A stretch of 64,000 nucleotides of DNA from Dyella nitratireducens (GTDB lineage: Bacteria > Pseudomonadota > Gammaproteobacteria > Xanthomonadales > Rhodanobacteraceae). This document shows, piece by piece, positions 44,178-52,603 of the stretch. The DNA is taken from NCBI RefSeq assembly GCF_014642835.1, contig NZ_BMJA01000001.1, forward strand, positions 1,165,102 through 1,229,101, written 5' to 3'. The position numbers and the translations under genes were made by a program. Each line of letters opens with the position of its first letter. Position 1 is the stretch's first letter. The notes under the pieces are model-generated. The model had not been told where the DNA came from. It did not search any database and saw only the letters and a list, made by a program, of their open reading frames with translations.

Positions 44178-44954
44178 ATGGTGGCTTTGGCGACCGAGCA
44201 AGTAATTGACGTCCATCATTGGAATGGCAGCCTTTTCAGCTTCCGCACCACACGCGATCCAAGTTTCCGTTTCGATAGCGGGCAGTTCGTGATGATCGGC
44301 CTGGAAGTGGACGGCCGTCCGCTGATGCGCGCGTATTCGATCGCCAGCGCCAGCTGGGAAGAACACCTTGAGTTCTTTTCGATCAAGGTGGAGAACGGCC
44401 CACTCACCTCGCGCCTGCAGCACTTAAAGCCTGGCGACAACATTACGGTAAGCCGCAAGCCGACCGGCACCCTGGTGCTGACCGACCTGAAGCCCGGCAA
44501 GCATTTATATCTGCTCGGCACCGGCACGGGCCTGGCGCCATTCATGAGCATCATCCGCGATCCGGAAACCTATGAGCGTTTCGACAAGATCGTGCTGGCT
44601 CACGGCGTACGCAACATCAACGACCTGGCCTATTCGGACTATCTGCAGAACGAATTGCCGCAGCACGAATACCTCGGCGAGCTGGCCCGCGAGAAGCTGA
44701 TCTACTACCCCACGGTAACGCGCGAACCGTTCCGTAACCGCGGGCGTATTACCGACAACATCGTGGATGGCGCGATGGCCGCGGCCATTGGCCTGCCGAC
44801 GCTCAATCCGGAGACGGATCGCGTGATGCTGTGTGGCAGTCCGGCGATGCTGGATGACCTGTGTGCGTTGCTGGATGCGCGTGGGTTCCAGGCCTCGCCG
44901 CGTACGCGTGAGGCGGGTGATTACGTGATCGAGCGAGCATTCGTCGAGAAGTAG
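44178..44954 (+). CDS. fpr: Ferredoxin--NADP+ reductase
   Basis: 258 residues. Plastidic-like subclass IIA FNR: FAD motif RAYSIAS, then VENGPLTSRLQHLKPGD, NADP-binding LYLLGTGTGLAPFMSIIRDPETYERF, and the C-terminus ...YVIERAFVEK. It exchanges electrons between NADPH and ferredoxin/flavodoxin, for Fe-S repair and oxidative stress. The ATG at 44178 gives MVALATEQVIDVHHW. The stop codon TAG is the TAG of the REP head GTAG at 44951-44954. Confidence 0.95.
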   Translation: MVALATEQVIDVHHWNGSLFSFRTTRDPSFRFDSGQFVMIGLEVDGRPLMRAYSIASASWEEHLEFFSIKVENGPLTSRLQHLKPGDNITVSRKPTGTLVLTDLKPGKHLYLLGTGTGLAPFMSIIRDPETYERFDKIVLAHGVRNINDLAYSDYLQNELPQHEYLGELAREKLIYYPTVTREPFRNRGRITDNIVDGAMAAAIGLPTLNPETDRVMLCGSPAMLDDLCALLDARGFQASPRTREAGDYVIERAFVEK

Positions 44955-45024
44955 GTTGGGGTGCAAACCCCAACATCACGATCCTGACCGACATGGCAAT
45001 GTTGGGGTTTGCACCCCAACCTAC
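44951..45024. repeat. GTAG-headed REP pair supplying two stop codons (copy 4)
   Basis: Perfect arms. The left GTAG provides the fpr TAG (44952-44954). The right CTAC, read on the minus strand as GTAG, provides the TAG (45021-45023) of the convergent kinase gene. The element therefore fills the whole space between the two genes. Confidence 0.95.
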
Positions 45025-45674
45025 GAATCGCGCACGCGGCCCTTTCCCTCGTTATCCCAATAACCGAATAGCCGCCGCGCAATCAACTTATAAAGCCGCT
45101 TTCCCGTCGCGCGCCACAACCGCGAATGTGGCGCAGGCGTATTCAACATCGTCCACTGGCGCGCCGTGAGCGCATGCGCGCAATACGTGCGCTTGTGTTT
45201 GAGCAGATGGCGCAAATCCTCGCGCGCCAATAACCGAAACAGACGACCACGCTTGCCACGTGTCCAGGCAATCTGGAAATCGACCAGTCCCGGGCGCCCA
45301 TCCGCGCGCACCAGCCAGTTCGGTTCCTTCGCCAGATCGTTGTGCACGATGCCGTGCCGATGCAGTTGCGCCAACAGGCGCAAGGCATCGCGGTAGTAAG
45401 CAGGATCGCGTGGCTGCGCTTGCTGCATCGGTCGGCCGGCCATATAGCTGCGCAGCAGCTCACGCCCGTTCCATCCCAGCAGCGCGGGCACGCCATCGAC
45501 ACCCTCCAGCTTCGCCAGTGCACGCGCTTCGCGCGCGGCGGCGCGATAAGCGAAAGCACGCGCCCACCAACGGGCCGCACGAATGTCGCGACGCACGCAC
45601 AGCACGCCATCGCGCTGGACGATTTCGATGCGCCCTAGCTCGTCGGCTTTTAGCAGGATGGGATGATCTGTCAC
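45021..45674 (-). CDS. Small protein kinase-like protein (RIO/LPS-kinase type)
   Basis: 217 residues. The kinase-like core has ALAKLEGVDGVPALLGW, LRLLAQLHRHGIVHNDLAKEPNWLV (catalytic loop HND with Asn), and PGLVDFQIAWTRG (D-F-x motif). This is the RIO1/lipopolysaccharide-core kinase (Kdo/WaaP-like) type; a target in LPS or elsewhere is not visible. GTG at 45674 is the start (no in-frame ATG nearby). The C-terminal residues DS and TAG stop sit at a REP head, so the C-terminus may have been cut by REP insertion. Confidence 0.7.
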   Translation of the reverse strand: MTDHPILLKADELGRIEIVQRDGVLCVRRDIRAARWWARAFAYRAAAREARALAKLEGVDGVPALLGWNGRELLRSYMAGRPMQQAQPRDPAYYRDALRLLAQLHRHGIVHNDLAKEPNWLVRADGRPGLVDFQIAWTRGKRGRLFRLLAREDLRHLLKHKRTYCAHALTARQWTMLNTPAPHSRLWRATGKRLYKLIARRLFGYWDNEGKGRVRDS

Positions 45675-45720
45675 GCGCTTACCGATGTAGAAACCTTTGC
45701 AAATGACCGCCGCAAACTCT

Positions 45721-45842
45721 GGCTGTCACGCCGGCGAACGCCGGAATCCAGTCAGATATGCTGTGCGCAGCACACAAAGCCCTTTATGAAGTGTGCGGTG
45801 CACGTCATTCTAGACTGGATTCCGGCGTTCGCCGGCATGACG
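45721..45842. repeat. Inverted pair of CCGGCG-type palindromes
   Basis: The left unit at 45721-45749 has stem CCGGCG-AA-CGCCGG and ends TCCAG; the right unit at 45814-45842 starts CTGGA and is its near-exact reverse complement. Each is itself a hairpin, and together they form a REP-pair-like structure over 122 bases. Confidence 0.8.
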
Positions 45843-45907
45843 ATTCGCTTCGAAACAGCATTGGCGTGAGCATCAAGCTCGAAGCACTGCCGCCCAAGGA
45901 CCTTCGC

Positions 45908-46402
45908 ATGCTCTTCATGGACATCGCGCTCTACGCACTCGCCATCGCCCTGATCGTAGGCGGCCTGATCGGCACGATATTGCCCACGATCCCAGGCATC
46001 CCGATGATCTTCGGCGGCATCTGGCTGGCCGCGGCACTGGATGACTACCAGCTCCTCGGCGTCACCTGGGTGATCGTCCTGGGCGTGCTGGCCGCCATCG
46101 GCGTAGCGGTGGATTTCATCTCGGCAACGCTCGGCGCCAGACGCGTCGGCGCCAGCTCGCTGGCCATTTGGGGAGCATCGATCGGCACCTTCGTCGGCAT
46201 GTTCTTCGGCATACCCGGCCTGGTCCTCGGCCCCTTCGTCGGCGCCCTGATCGGCGAACTCGTTTCCAGCAAAAGCGTGCTGCGTTCGGCCCACGTAAGC
46301 ATCGGCACCTGGCTGGGACTGCTGTTCGGCACGCTGGTGAAACTGGTGCTGTCGGTGGTGATGGTGGCGCTGGCGGCGGGGGTTTGGCTGTTGAACCTGT
46401 GA
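45908..46402 (+). CDS. DUF456-family membrane protein
   Basis: 164 residues, about four membrane segments. The family pattern is visible: ALIVGGLIGTILPTIPGIPMIFGGIWLAA, then FISATLGARRVGASSLAIWGASIGTFVGMFFGIPGLVLGPFVGALIGEL, and a C-terminal hydrophobic stretch. AAGGA lies 7 bases before the ATG at 45908. Function of this family is not known. It stands alone between a repeat pair and the DUF885 gene. Confidence 0.85.
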   Translation: MLFMDIALYALAIALIVGGLIGTILPTIPGIPMIFGGIWLAAALDDYQLLGVTWVIVLGVLAAIGVAVDFISATLGARRVGASSLAIWGASIGTFVGMFFGIPGLVLGPFVGALIGELVSSKSVLRSAHVSIGTWLGLLFGTLVKLVLSVVMVALAAGVWLLNL

Positions 46403-46472
46403 CAGTTGGGGCATGCGCCGCACGCGCGATGTCGAATAAGCTCGCCGCTCCAACTTCACAGGGATATTCGTC

Positions 46473-48245
46473 ATGATGAAACGTCTCGCCTTGGCCGCGG
46501 CGGTCGCTGCGGCTGCCACCGGAACGGCGTTCGCACAAGGCTCCCAAACGCCATCCTGGGTCGAGCGCAGCAATCAAGACGCCCAGACCTTGCTCAAGGT
46601 CCAGGCCCAGTTCAACCCCGAGAACGCCACGCAGATCGGCCTGCCGGGCTACGACGACAAAGTCACCGACCTGAAGCCGGGGACGGACGAACGCCAGATC
46701 GCAGCCCTGAAGGAAGCGAAGAGCAAGCTCGAAACGATGTTGGCTGCCGAACACGATCCCAATGTGCGCCAGGATCTGCAAATCATGATCAAGGCTGCCG
46801 CGCTGAACATCGAAGGCACCCAGCTCAACGACAAATACCTGCTGCCCTACGTGGACGTGGGCCAGCTGTTCTTCGGCGGTGAGTTCTACCTGCTCAAGGA
46901 CGACGTGGATGCCAAGCGCAGAGCCTTGGCGGTGAAGCGTCTGGAATGCTACGTGGGCAAGGCACCGGGCTGCACACCGATGACGCAGCTGGCCGAAGCA
47001 AGAACCACCGAGCGCTTGTCCGATTCGCATCTGCTTGGCCCTTATAAAGGCAACGTGGACCAGCAGCTCGCCAACACGCAACGTTATGCGCAAGGCATTC
47101 GCCAGTTGTTCGTGAAGTACAAGCTGGACGATGCCGATGGCAAGGCCGCACTCGATGCGATGGACGCACAGCTCAAGGACTATGACGCGTGGGTACGCAA
47201 AACCATCGTGCCCCATGAACGCACCGATTTCCGCGTGCCCGAGCCGCTGTACGCCTATAACCTCAAGGCCACCGGCATCGACATACCGGCCGATGACCTG
47301 ATCAAGCAGGCGCAACTCGAATTCATGGAAGTACAGCAGGCCATGGCGGTCATGGCGCCGGTCGTGGCCAAGGATGAAGGCATTCAAGCGACCGATTACC
47401 GCGACGTGCTGAAGGCCCTGAAGAAGCAGCAGCTCGGCAAGAACGATGTGGAGCCCTGGTACCACCAGATCATCGCCAAGATCGAAGACACCATCCGCCG
47501 CGAACACATCGTCACATTGCCGCAGCGTGAAATGCAGATGCGCGTGGCTTCCGACGCCGAGGCGGCGGCCACGCCTGCACCGCACATGGATCCACCGCCG
47601 CTTATCAACAACCGCGGCGAGCGCGGCACTTTCGTGCTGACCATGGGCAATCCGTCTACCACCGGCGACAGCTCGGATGCCTACGACGACTTCACCTTCA
47701 AGGCCGCCGCCTGGACACTCACCGCGCACGAAGGCCGCCCGGGGCACGAACTGCAGTACTCGGCCATGGTGGAGCGCGGCGTATCGCTGGCGCGCAGCCT
47801 GTTCGCATTCAACAGCGTGAATGTGGAAGGCTGGGCGCTGTATTCCGAAGCGGAAATGCTGCCGTATGAACCGCCGGCCGGTCAGTTCATCACGCTGCAA
47901 TTGCGCTTGATGCGCGCGGCACGCGCGTTCCTCGATCCCATGCTGAATCTTGGACTGATCAGCAAGGAACGTGCACATGACGTGCTGCGTGACGACGTGG
48001 GTCTATCCGAAGCGATGACGCGCGAGGAACTGGATCGCTTCACCTTCAACAGTCCTGGTCAGGCAACCGCCTATTTCTACGGCTACATGCGCTTGGAGCA
48101 ATTGCGCCTGCAGACCGAGCTGGCGCTGGGCAAGCAGTTCAATCATCAAGCCTTCAACGACTTCATCATCGGCCAAGGCTTGCTGCCGCCGGATCAATTG
48201 GCGGAAGCGGTGCGAACGCAGTTCATTCCGTCGCAGAAGAAGTGA
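46473..48245 (+). CDS. Secreted DUF885-family metallopeptidase-like protein
   Basis: 590 residues with a signal peptide (MMKRLALAAAVAAAATGTAFA). The family zinc motif is TAHEGRPGHELQYS (HE-x-x-PGH), followed by NSVNVEGWALYSEAEMLPYEPPAG (Glu ligand region) and GQATAYFYGYMRLEQLR. DUF885 proteins are predicted zinc peptidases acting outside the cytoplasm; substrate is unknown. Length is normal. The gene has its own leader. Confidence 0.85.
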   Translation: MMKRLALAAAVAAAATGTAFAQGSQTPSWVERSNQDAQTLLKVQAQFNPENATQIGLPGYDDKVTDLKPGTDERQIAALKEAKSKLETMLAAEHDPNVRQDLQIMIKAAALNIEGTQLNDKYLLPYVDVGQLFFGGEFYLLKDDVDAKRRALAVKRLECYVGKAPGCTPMTQLAEARTTERLSDSHLLGPYKGNVDQQLANTQRYAQGIRQLFVKYKLDDADGKAALDAMDAQLKDYDAWVRKTIVPHERTDFRVPEPLYAYNLKATGIDIPADDLIKQAQLEFMEVQQAMAVMAPVVAKDEGIQATDYRDVLKALKKQQLGKNDVEPWYHQIIAKIEDTIRREHIVTLPQREMQMRVASDAEAAATPAPHMDPPPLINNRGERGTFVLTMGNPSTTGDSSDAYDDFTFKAAAWTLTAHEGRPGHELQYSAMVERGVSLARSLFAFNSVNVEGWALYSEAEMLPYEPPAGQFITLQLRLMRAARAFLDPMLNLGLISKERAHDVLRDDVGLSEAMTREELDRFTFNSPGQATAYFYGYMRLEQLRLQTELALGKQFNHQAFNDFIIGQGLLPPDQLAEAVRTQFIPSQKK

Positions 48246-48606
48246 TGGTGCACGGCCTCTCACATCTTCGAGCCTGCGATCGTCGCCCCGGCGAAAGCCG
48301 GGGCCTAGTGCCTTGACCCGCAAGCAAAGTCGCTGGGTGATTCGCTTCGCTCACCCCTTCGGGGCCGTCCATTCGGACGTTCTCCGCGCTTCGCGCTACG
48401 TCCGGCTTTCGCCGGGACGACGATTCAAGACCCTTTCGCATTCCCAAGCCAGGATGCAAACCCCGACATGGCGGCGTGAAACTGCGGCAAAGCTCACACT
48501 CGGGATTTGTGAAGACCGTCATCACATGGACTCCACAGTTCATCAAGCTACCTGTCAGGAAAATAACTGTCACGGATATCGCCTCCCCGATATCCGTTAA
48601 TCCTGC

Positions 48607-48634
48607 AACCCCGCACCCCCGCGGGGTTTTTTTT
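48607..48634 (+). terminator. Rho-independent terminator
   Basis: AACCCCGC / GCGGGGTT stem, 6-base loop, then a T-run of eight. Orientation fits plus-strand transcription, although the nearest plus-strand gene ends 360 bases upstream. Confidence 0.85.
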
Positions 48635-48638
48635 GGGC

Positions 48639-48667
48639 AAAAAAACTCCCCCGCCTGAGCGGGGGAG
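48639..48667 (-). terminator. Rho-independent terminator of the secreted gene at 48682
   Basis: The stem CTCCCCCGC / GCGGGGGAG with loop CTGA is followed on the minus strand by a run of seven T. It starts 14 bases past the stop codon. Confidence 0.92.
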
Positions 48668-48681
48668 CCGGTGTGCACCAC

Positions 48682-49692
48682 TCAGTATTTCAGCGTGACG
48701 CTGCTGGCGGTGGTGGAAACGTTGTAGTTGCACTGTGGCGAGGTTGAGCCCACCGGATAGTCCGCACCCCATGGCGTATTCGAAATCTTGGTAAAGGCGG
48801 TGTTGTAGACCGCGATACTCGAATACGTGAGTGGCGAACTGGCTGGCAGCTCGTTGCAACTGCTGACACCGTATACCTCCATCACGCCACCGAATACCCA
48901 TTTCAAGTTGCCGTACGGATCGGTGCTGAGCGTCGTGCTCTTGCCGGTGGTCACGTCCTTGGAGGTGATCGCCCAAGTGCTGCAGGCGTTAGCAGCCTTG
49001 CACTGGGTGGTGCCGAGGATGGTATCGCCCGCCTTGGTGTTGATCGGGCCGCTGTAGTAGGTCGTGCCGCTGACGCAACAGTTCCAGCTCGACAGCGTCC
49101 ACACCGTGCCGCTGAAAGCGTCATAGCCGAGCACGGGTTGCAGAATGCTCTCTACGGTTGGCAACTGCTCCAATCCCGGGAAGAAATAATCGGTCTGTCC
49201 GGACTGGTTGGTCGGTGTGCTGGGCACCTTCCATGTCGCTACGATCTTGCCGATGTTGACGGAACTATCGTAGTTGGCATCTTCCACCCAGCCGTTGATG
49301 GTGGGCTGGTGCAAGGCCTGAATCGCCGGCATGTAGGAACTGCCGTTCGGCTCCACGCGCGTGCCGTCGAAACGATAGTGCGGTTGCGTGCAGGCCGCCG
49401 GCTTGCGCACCGTGCCATCGGGCGATTCGATGCTGCCATCGGCGTGCAAGGTTTCGCTTTCTTCCACACGTTGTACGCACGATGGCGAGAAGAAGCCATT
49501 CGGCGTCACCACATAGTCGGTTGGCACGCCTTGGGGCCGCTGGCTGGTTGCAAACTCGCCGACCGCCTTGGGCGTAAACGATTGGGTTGCGCTATCTGCT
49601 GCGAATGACATGCCGCACGCGCCGAATACAGCCATGGCGACGAGTGCGGCTGCACTCTTCCACGATATCCGCCGTTGCATAGATGGTTTCAT
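48682..49692 (-). CDS. Secreted beta-rich protein, function unknown
   Basis: 336 residues. Signal peptide-like start (MQRRISWKSAAALVAMAVFGACGMSFA; ATG 49692 or 49680). The C-terminal domain (about residues 120-336) is Thr/Ser/Tyr-rich with patterned Trp and Cys: VATWKVPSTPTNQSGQTDYFFPGLE, ILQPVLGYDAFSG, WTLSSWNCCVSGTTYYSG, GDTILGTTQCK, and a C-terminal WGADYPVGSTSPQCNY. The T-W-x-VP segment recalls eqolisin-like (G1 peptidase) secreted domains, but the assignment is tentative. Well-formed terminator downstream. A long structured leader (49693-49952) precedes it. Confidence 0.65.
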   Translation of the reverse strand: MKPSMQRRISWKSAAALVAMAVFGACGMSFAADSATQSFTPKAVGEFATSQRPQGVPTDYVVTPNGFFSPSCVQRVEESETLHADGSIESPDGTVRKPAACTQPHYRFDGTRVEPNGSSYMPAIQALHQPTINGWVEDANYDSSVNIGKIVATWKVPSTPTNQSGQTDYFFPGLEQLPTVESILQPVLGYDAFSGTVWTLSSWNCCVSGTTYYSGPINTKAGDTILGTTQCKAANACSTWAITSKDVTTGKSTTLSTDPYGNLKWVFGGVMEVYGVSSCNELPASSPLTYSSIAVYNTAFTKISNTPWGADYPVGSTSPQCNYNVSTTASSVTLKY

Positions 49693-49952
49693 GATACGCG
49701 TATCCCTCTTCAAGTGAGTGGACGCGCTCCTTCGCATACGAAGGGCTTTTCACCGCTCGGGTGAAGCACGAAACACAAGATCCCCGAAAGGGTACCCAGA
49801 CCGTCCCTGTCGCCCTGGCAGGCAGGGCCGGGGCACTCTCGCGGCGAGGGCGTGCAACAGCGGTGAAGACATCGCCGCCTTTTCACGCCATTTGCACGAG
49901 TCACCGCACAAAAACCGAGGGTTGATGCAATCTCATGTGTGGGGGATACCCA

Positions 49953-50579
49953 TCAATCCCTGGCACCCAGTTGCCGCAGCGCCGCCGCCATGTCCTGGTT
50001 GCCTTGTTTTACAGCCATAGCCATGGGCGTCTGGCCTTGCGCATCCCGGCTGTCGAGACGTGCACCTGCATGCGCCAGGTCGGCAAGCAGGTCGTTGCGG
50101 CCGAACAACGCAGCGAAGGCAAGCGCCGTTTCCCCGGCGTTATTGGCCTGATCGATGGGGCATCCGGCATGCAGCAGCCGGCGTGCGATATCGGTATGGC
50201 CTTTGTAGATGGCACCCATCAACGCCGTGTTGCCGTTGTGGTCGGCGATGCAGGCGTTGGCACCCGCGCGGAGCAGATAGTCCAGCGCTTCGGGTTGCTC
50301 ATCATAGGCAGCCAGCACCAAAGCGGTATAACCGGAGCCGCTGCGTGCATCGATGGGGTAATGCGCGTCGTGCAGCAGACGCAGGATGTCCACCCTGCCC
50401 GCCCTGGCGGCATCGAACCACTCAGGGTCATAACGGTGCGCATCCACCCATTGGGCGTTCGAGGCTTGTTTCAACGCACTTGCACGCGTCCAAAGGCGCA
50501 ACGGTGGAAAACAAGCATAGGCGCCAGCGAGCAGCACCACGGCGATGACCAAGACTATGACGATACGACGACCTTGCAT
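49953..50579 (-). CDS. ankB: Ankyrin-repeat membrane protein (AnkB-like)
   Basis: 208 residues. One N-terminal membrane helix (MQGRRIVIVLVIAVVLLAGAYACF), then about five ankyrin repeats (e.g. SGYTALVLAAYDEQPEALDYLLRAGANA, NGNTALMGAIYKGHTDIARRLLHAGCP, AGETALAFAALFGRNDLLADLAHAG). Located 68 bases after a secreted catalase, as in the Pseudomonas aeruginosa katB-ankB pair, where AnkB supports KatB function. Its repeats probably face the periplasm. Confidence 0.88.
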   Translation of the reverse strand: MQGRRIVIVLVIAVVLLAGAYACFPPLRLWTRASALKQASNAQWVDAHRYDPEWFDAARAGRVDILRLLHDAHYPIDARSGSGYTALVLAAYDEQPEALDYLLRAGANACIADHNGNTALMGAIYKGHTDIARRLLHAGCPIDQANNAGETALAFAALFGRNDLLADLAHAGARLDSRDAQGQTPMAMAVKQGNQDMAAALRQLGARD

Positions 50580-50647
50580 GGCTAGATGCTCGCGACGAAT
50601 GAAGGAGAAGAAACGCGCCCCGCCATCCTTGCGCGGGGCGCAACGGC

Positions 50648-52186
50648 TCAGCCGTCGGAAAGCTGATCAGCCAGGCTCTTCACGCGCGCCACGTCAGCGT
50701 GCGTAGCCTTGGCCAAGCGTGTGCCGTAGTCGGCATCCGCCTTGTAGAAATACGAAAGCATCGTGTACTTGTTGCCCTCGTTGGTGACGTGATTGAGGTC
50801 AGCACTCAGAGCCGTGATCAGGTCCGCCTTGTCCTGTGCCGACAGGGCACGGTAGTACTCGCCCGCCTGCAGGAAGTTTCGCTTCTTGTCGATCGCCTGC
50901 TGCTGGGTAGTGCCGCTCAATGCCGTCTGTACCAGCCGACCATTCGGATCTTCGGAAACTTCCCTGGCGGTGGACGGCTCGAAGTTGATCTCGCCCTTGC
51001 GGCCACTGCTATTCATCGCGCCGTCCTGGTCCTCGGAGCTCACCTGCACCAGCGGACGGTTGATGGGAAGACTCTGGTAGTTGGCGCCCAGGCGATACAT
51101 CTGCGTATCGGCATAGGCAAACAGGCGGCCCTGCAGCATGCGGTCTTCCGAAGCTTCGATACCCGGCACCATGCGCGAAGGTGCAAAGGCCGACTGCTCG
51201 GTGCTTTCAAAGTAGTTGTCCGGCACGCGGTTCAGCGTCATGGTGCCGATCTTGCGCTCCGGGACACCCGACCAGACCTTGGTGTCGTCCAGTGCGTTGT
51301 AGTCGAACTTGGCCAGATCCTTGGGCTCCAGCACCTGGATATAGAGATCCCACTTGGGATCCTCGCCGTTCTTGATCGCGCCATACAGATCATTGGTCAT
51401 GTGGTTCCAGTCGGCGCCGATGGAAGGAGCAATGTCCTGCGGGCGTATGCCGTGCATGCCCTGCTCGCTCTTCCAATGGAACTTCACGTAGTGCACGTCG
51501 CCGTTGGCGTTGACCATCTTGAACGCGTGGACGCCGTAGCCATCCATGCGCCGGTAGCTATCGGGCATGCCTTCGTCCGAATACAAGCGCGTCAACATCG
51601 ACGTCGCTTCCGGCGTATGGGCGAAGAAGTCGAACGCCAGGTTGGCATCCTGCACACCCGTCACTGCACTCGGTTTGTTGGCGTGCACGAAATCCGGAAA
51701 CTTGATCGCATCGCGAATGAAGAAGATCGGCAGGTTGATGCCCACCAGATCCCAGTTGCCCTGCTGTGTGTAGAACTTGGTGGCAAACCCACGCGGATCG
51801 CGCGCTTGTTCGGGCGAGCCGCGATAACCCATCACGGTGGAGAAACGCACGAATACCGGCGTGGTCGTGCCAGGTTTGAACACCACTGCCTTGCTTAGAT
51901 CGGAAATATCCGCCGTAGCCTGGAAGACACCCGCCGCACCGGTGCCACGCGCATGCACCACACGCTCGGGAATACGCTCGCGATCGAAGCGCTGCAGCTT
52001 TTCGATCAAATGGGAATCTTGCAGCAAGGTCGGGCCGCCGGGGCCTGCCGTCTGCGAGTTCTGGTTGTCGCCAACCGGCGCGCCGGCATCGGTGGTGAGA
52101 TGGACGTCTTGTGCTTGAAGGCCCAGGGCCATGCACAGCGACATGGCAAGCACGGAATAACGCGTAAAGCTTTTTATCGTTTTCAT
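50648..52186 (-). CDS. katB: Periplasmic haem catalase (KatB-like)
   Basis: 512 residues with a signal peptide (MKTIKSFTRYSVLAMSLCMALGLQAQ), so it is exported. Catalase motifs: distal His in RIPERVVHARGTGAAGVF, RFSTVMGYRGSPEQARDPRGFATKFYT, the catalytic Asn in WDLVGINLPIFFIRDA, and the proximal Tyr in RLFAYADTQMYRLG. It degrades hydrogen peroxide entering the periplasm. GAGGAG stands 6 bases before the ATG. ankB follows on the same strand. A half-site resembling an OxyR target lies about 95 bases upstream. Confidence 0.94.
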   Translation of the reverse strand: MKTIKSFTRYSVLAMSLCMALGLQAQDVHLTTDAGAPVGDNQNSQTAGPGGPTLLQDSHLIEKLQRFDRERIPERVVHARGTGAAGVFQATADISDLSKAVVFKPGTTTPVFVRFSTVMGYRGSPEQARDPRGFATKFYTQQGNWDLVGINLPIFFIRDAIKFPDFVHANKPSAVTGVQDANLAFDFFAHTPEATSMLTRLYSDEGMPDSYRRMDGYGVHAFKMVNANGDVHYVKFHWKSEQGMHGIRPQDIAPSIGADWNHMTNDLYGAIKNGEDPKWDLYIQVLEPKDLAKFDYNALDDTKVWSGVPERKIGTMTLNRVPDNYFESTEQSAFAPSRMVPGIEASEDRMLQGRLFAYADTQMYRLGANYQSLPINRPLVQVSSEDQDGAMNSSGRKGEINFEPSTAREVSEDPNGRLVQTALSGTTQQQAIDKKRNFLQAGEYYRALSAQDKADLITALSADLNHVTNEGNKYTMLSYFYKADADYGTRLAKATHADVARVKSLADQLSDG

Positions 52187-52279
52187 GGATGACTCCTCGA
52201 GGGTTTGAGGTACGCAACAGCCGGCGTATTTCCACCGATGGAGTCTTCACGCGTCTAATTGTTTGTTCGGATCGGGTTG

Positions 52280-52294
52280 ATAGGTTGTTTCTAT
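52280..52294. promoter_or_regulatory. OxyR-like half-site upstream of katB
   Basis: ATAG-N7-CTAT, the half of the OxyR consensus (ATAG-N7-CTAT-N7-ATAG-N7-CTAT), is found with a T at the expected second inner position. The second half is absent at exact spacing; another CTAT occurs at 52303. It suggests but does not prove OxyR control. Confidence 0.4.
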
Positions 52295-52432
52295 ATGGAC
52301 GTCTATTTGGTGCAAGCAACCAATGTACGTAGCAAAGACCGGAAAAGATGTCACCCACGATCAACTCTGCCGCACCAAGCAGCAAAAAATTTGGGGCAGC
52401 AGCCGGCATCTCGATCATCGCGAAAGACCATC

Positions 52433-52585
52433 CCCTCCCCTGCTCGCAGGGGAGGGTTAAGGTGGGGTGCGAGCGAAGCGAGCGGCGGGTGCTAGACGTC
52501 GCCGCAACGCGTATCCCACGGAATTAGCCACACGCTAAAGCACAAGCAACCCCACCCCAGCCCTCCCCTACTATCGCAGGGGAGG
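52433..52585. repeat. Inverted copies of a CCCTCCCC palindrome
   Basis: The left unit has stem CCCTCCCCTGC/GCAGGGGAGGG (52433-52456) followed by GGTGGGGT. The right unit (52562-52585, arms CCTCCCCT/AGGGGAGG) is preceded by ACCCCACC, so the two are reverse complements. About 100 unrelated bases lie between. Confidence 0.7.
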
Positions 52586-52603
52586 AAGTCGATCGCGGCA
52601 AGC

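Larger units (their letters stand above)
48246..48681. other. Repeat-rich intergenic region
   Basis: Contains a GAAA-loop palindrome (stem GCCCCGGC/GCCGGGGC, 48285-48304), a TTTC-loop palindrome in the opposite orientation (GTCCGGC-TTTC-GCCGGGAC, 48400-48418), a degenerate half REP at about 48450-48470, and two terminators. A 90-base segment at about 48330-48420 is Cys/Arg-codon-like and not coding by appearance. Confidence 0.6.
52187..52603. other. Intergenic region upstream of katB, downstream of hemA
   Basis: Contains the OxyR-like half-site (52280-52294), then repeat-like palindromes (52433-52456 and 52562-52585) that form inverted copies of one unit. The first 100 bases hold the katB promoter. 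No gene seen. Confidence 0.6.

Noticed and set aside
46116-47978. 620-codon antisense frame opposite the DUF885 gene
   Set aside because: Low-complexity His/Arg/Val composition typical of the reverse strand of a real gene; the plus-strand product has a signal peptide and HE-x-x-PGH motif.
49693-49952. Known riboswitch in the leader of the secreted gene
   Set aside because: Tried against the GEMM, cobalamin and fluoride consensus by eye; no core matches.
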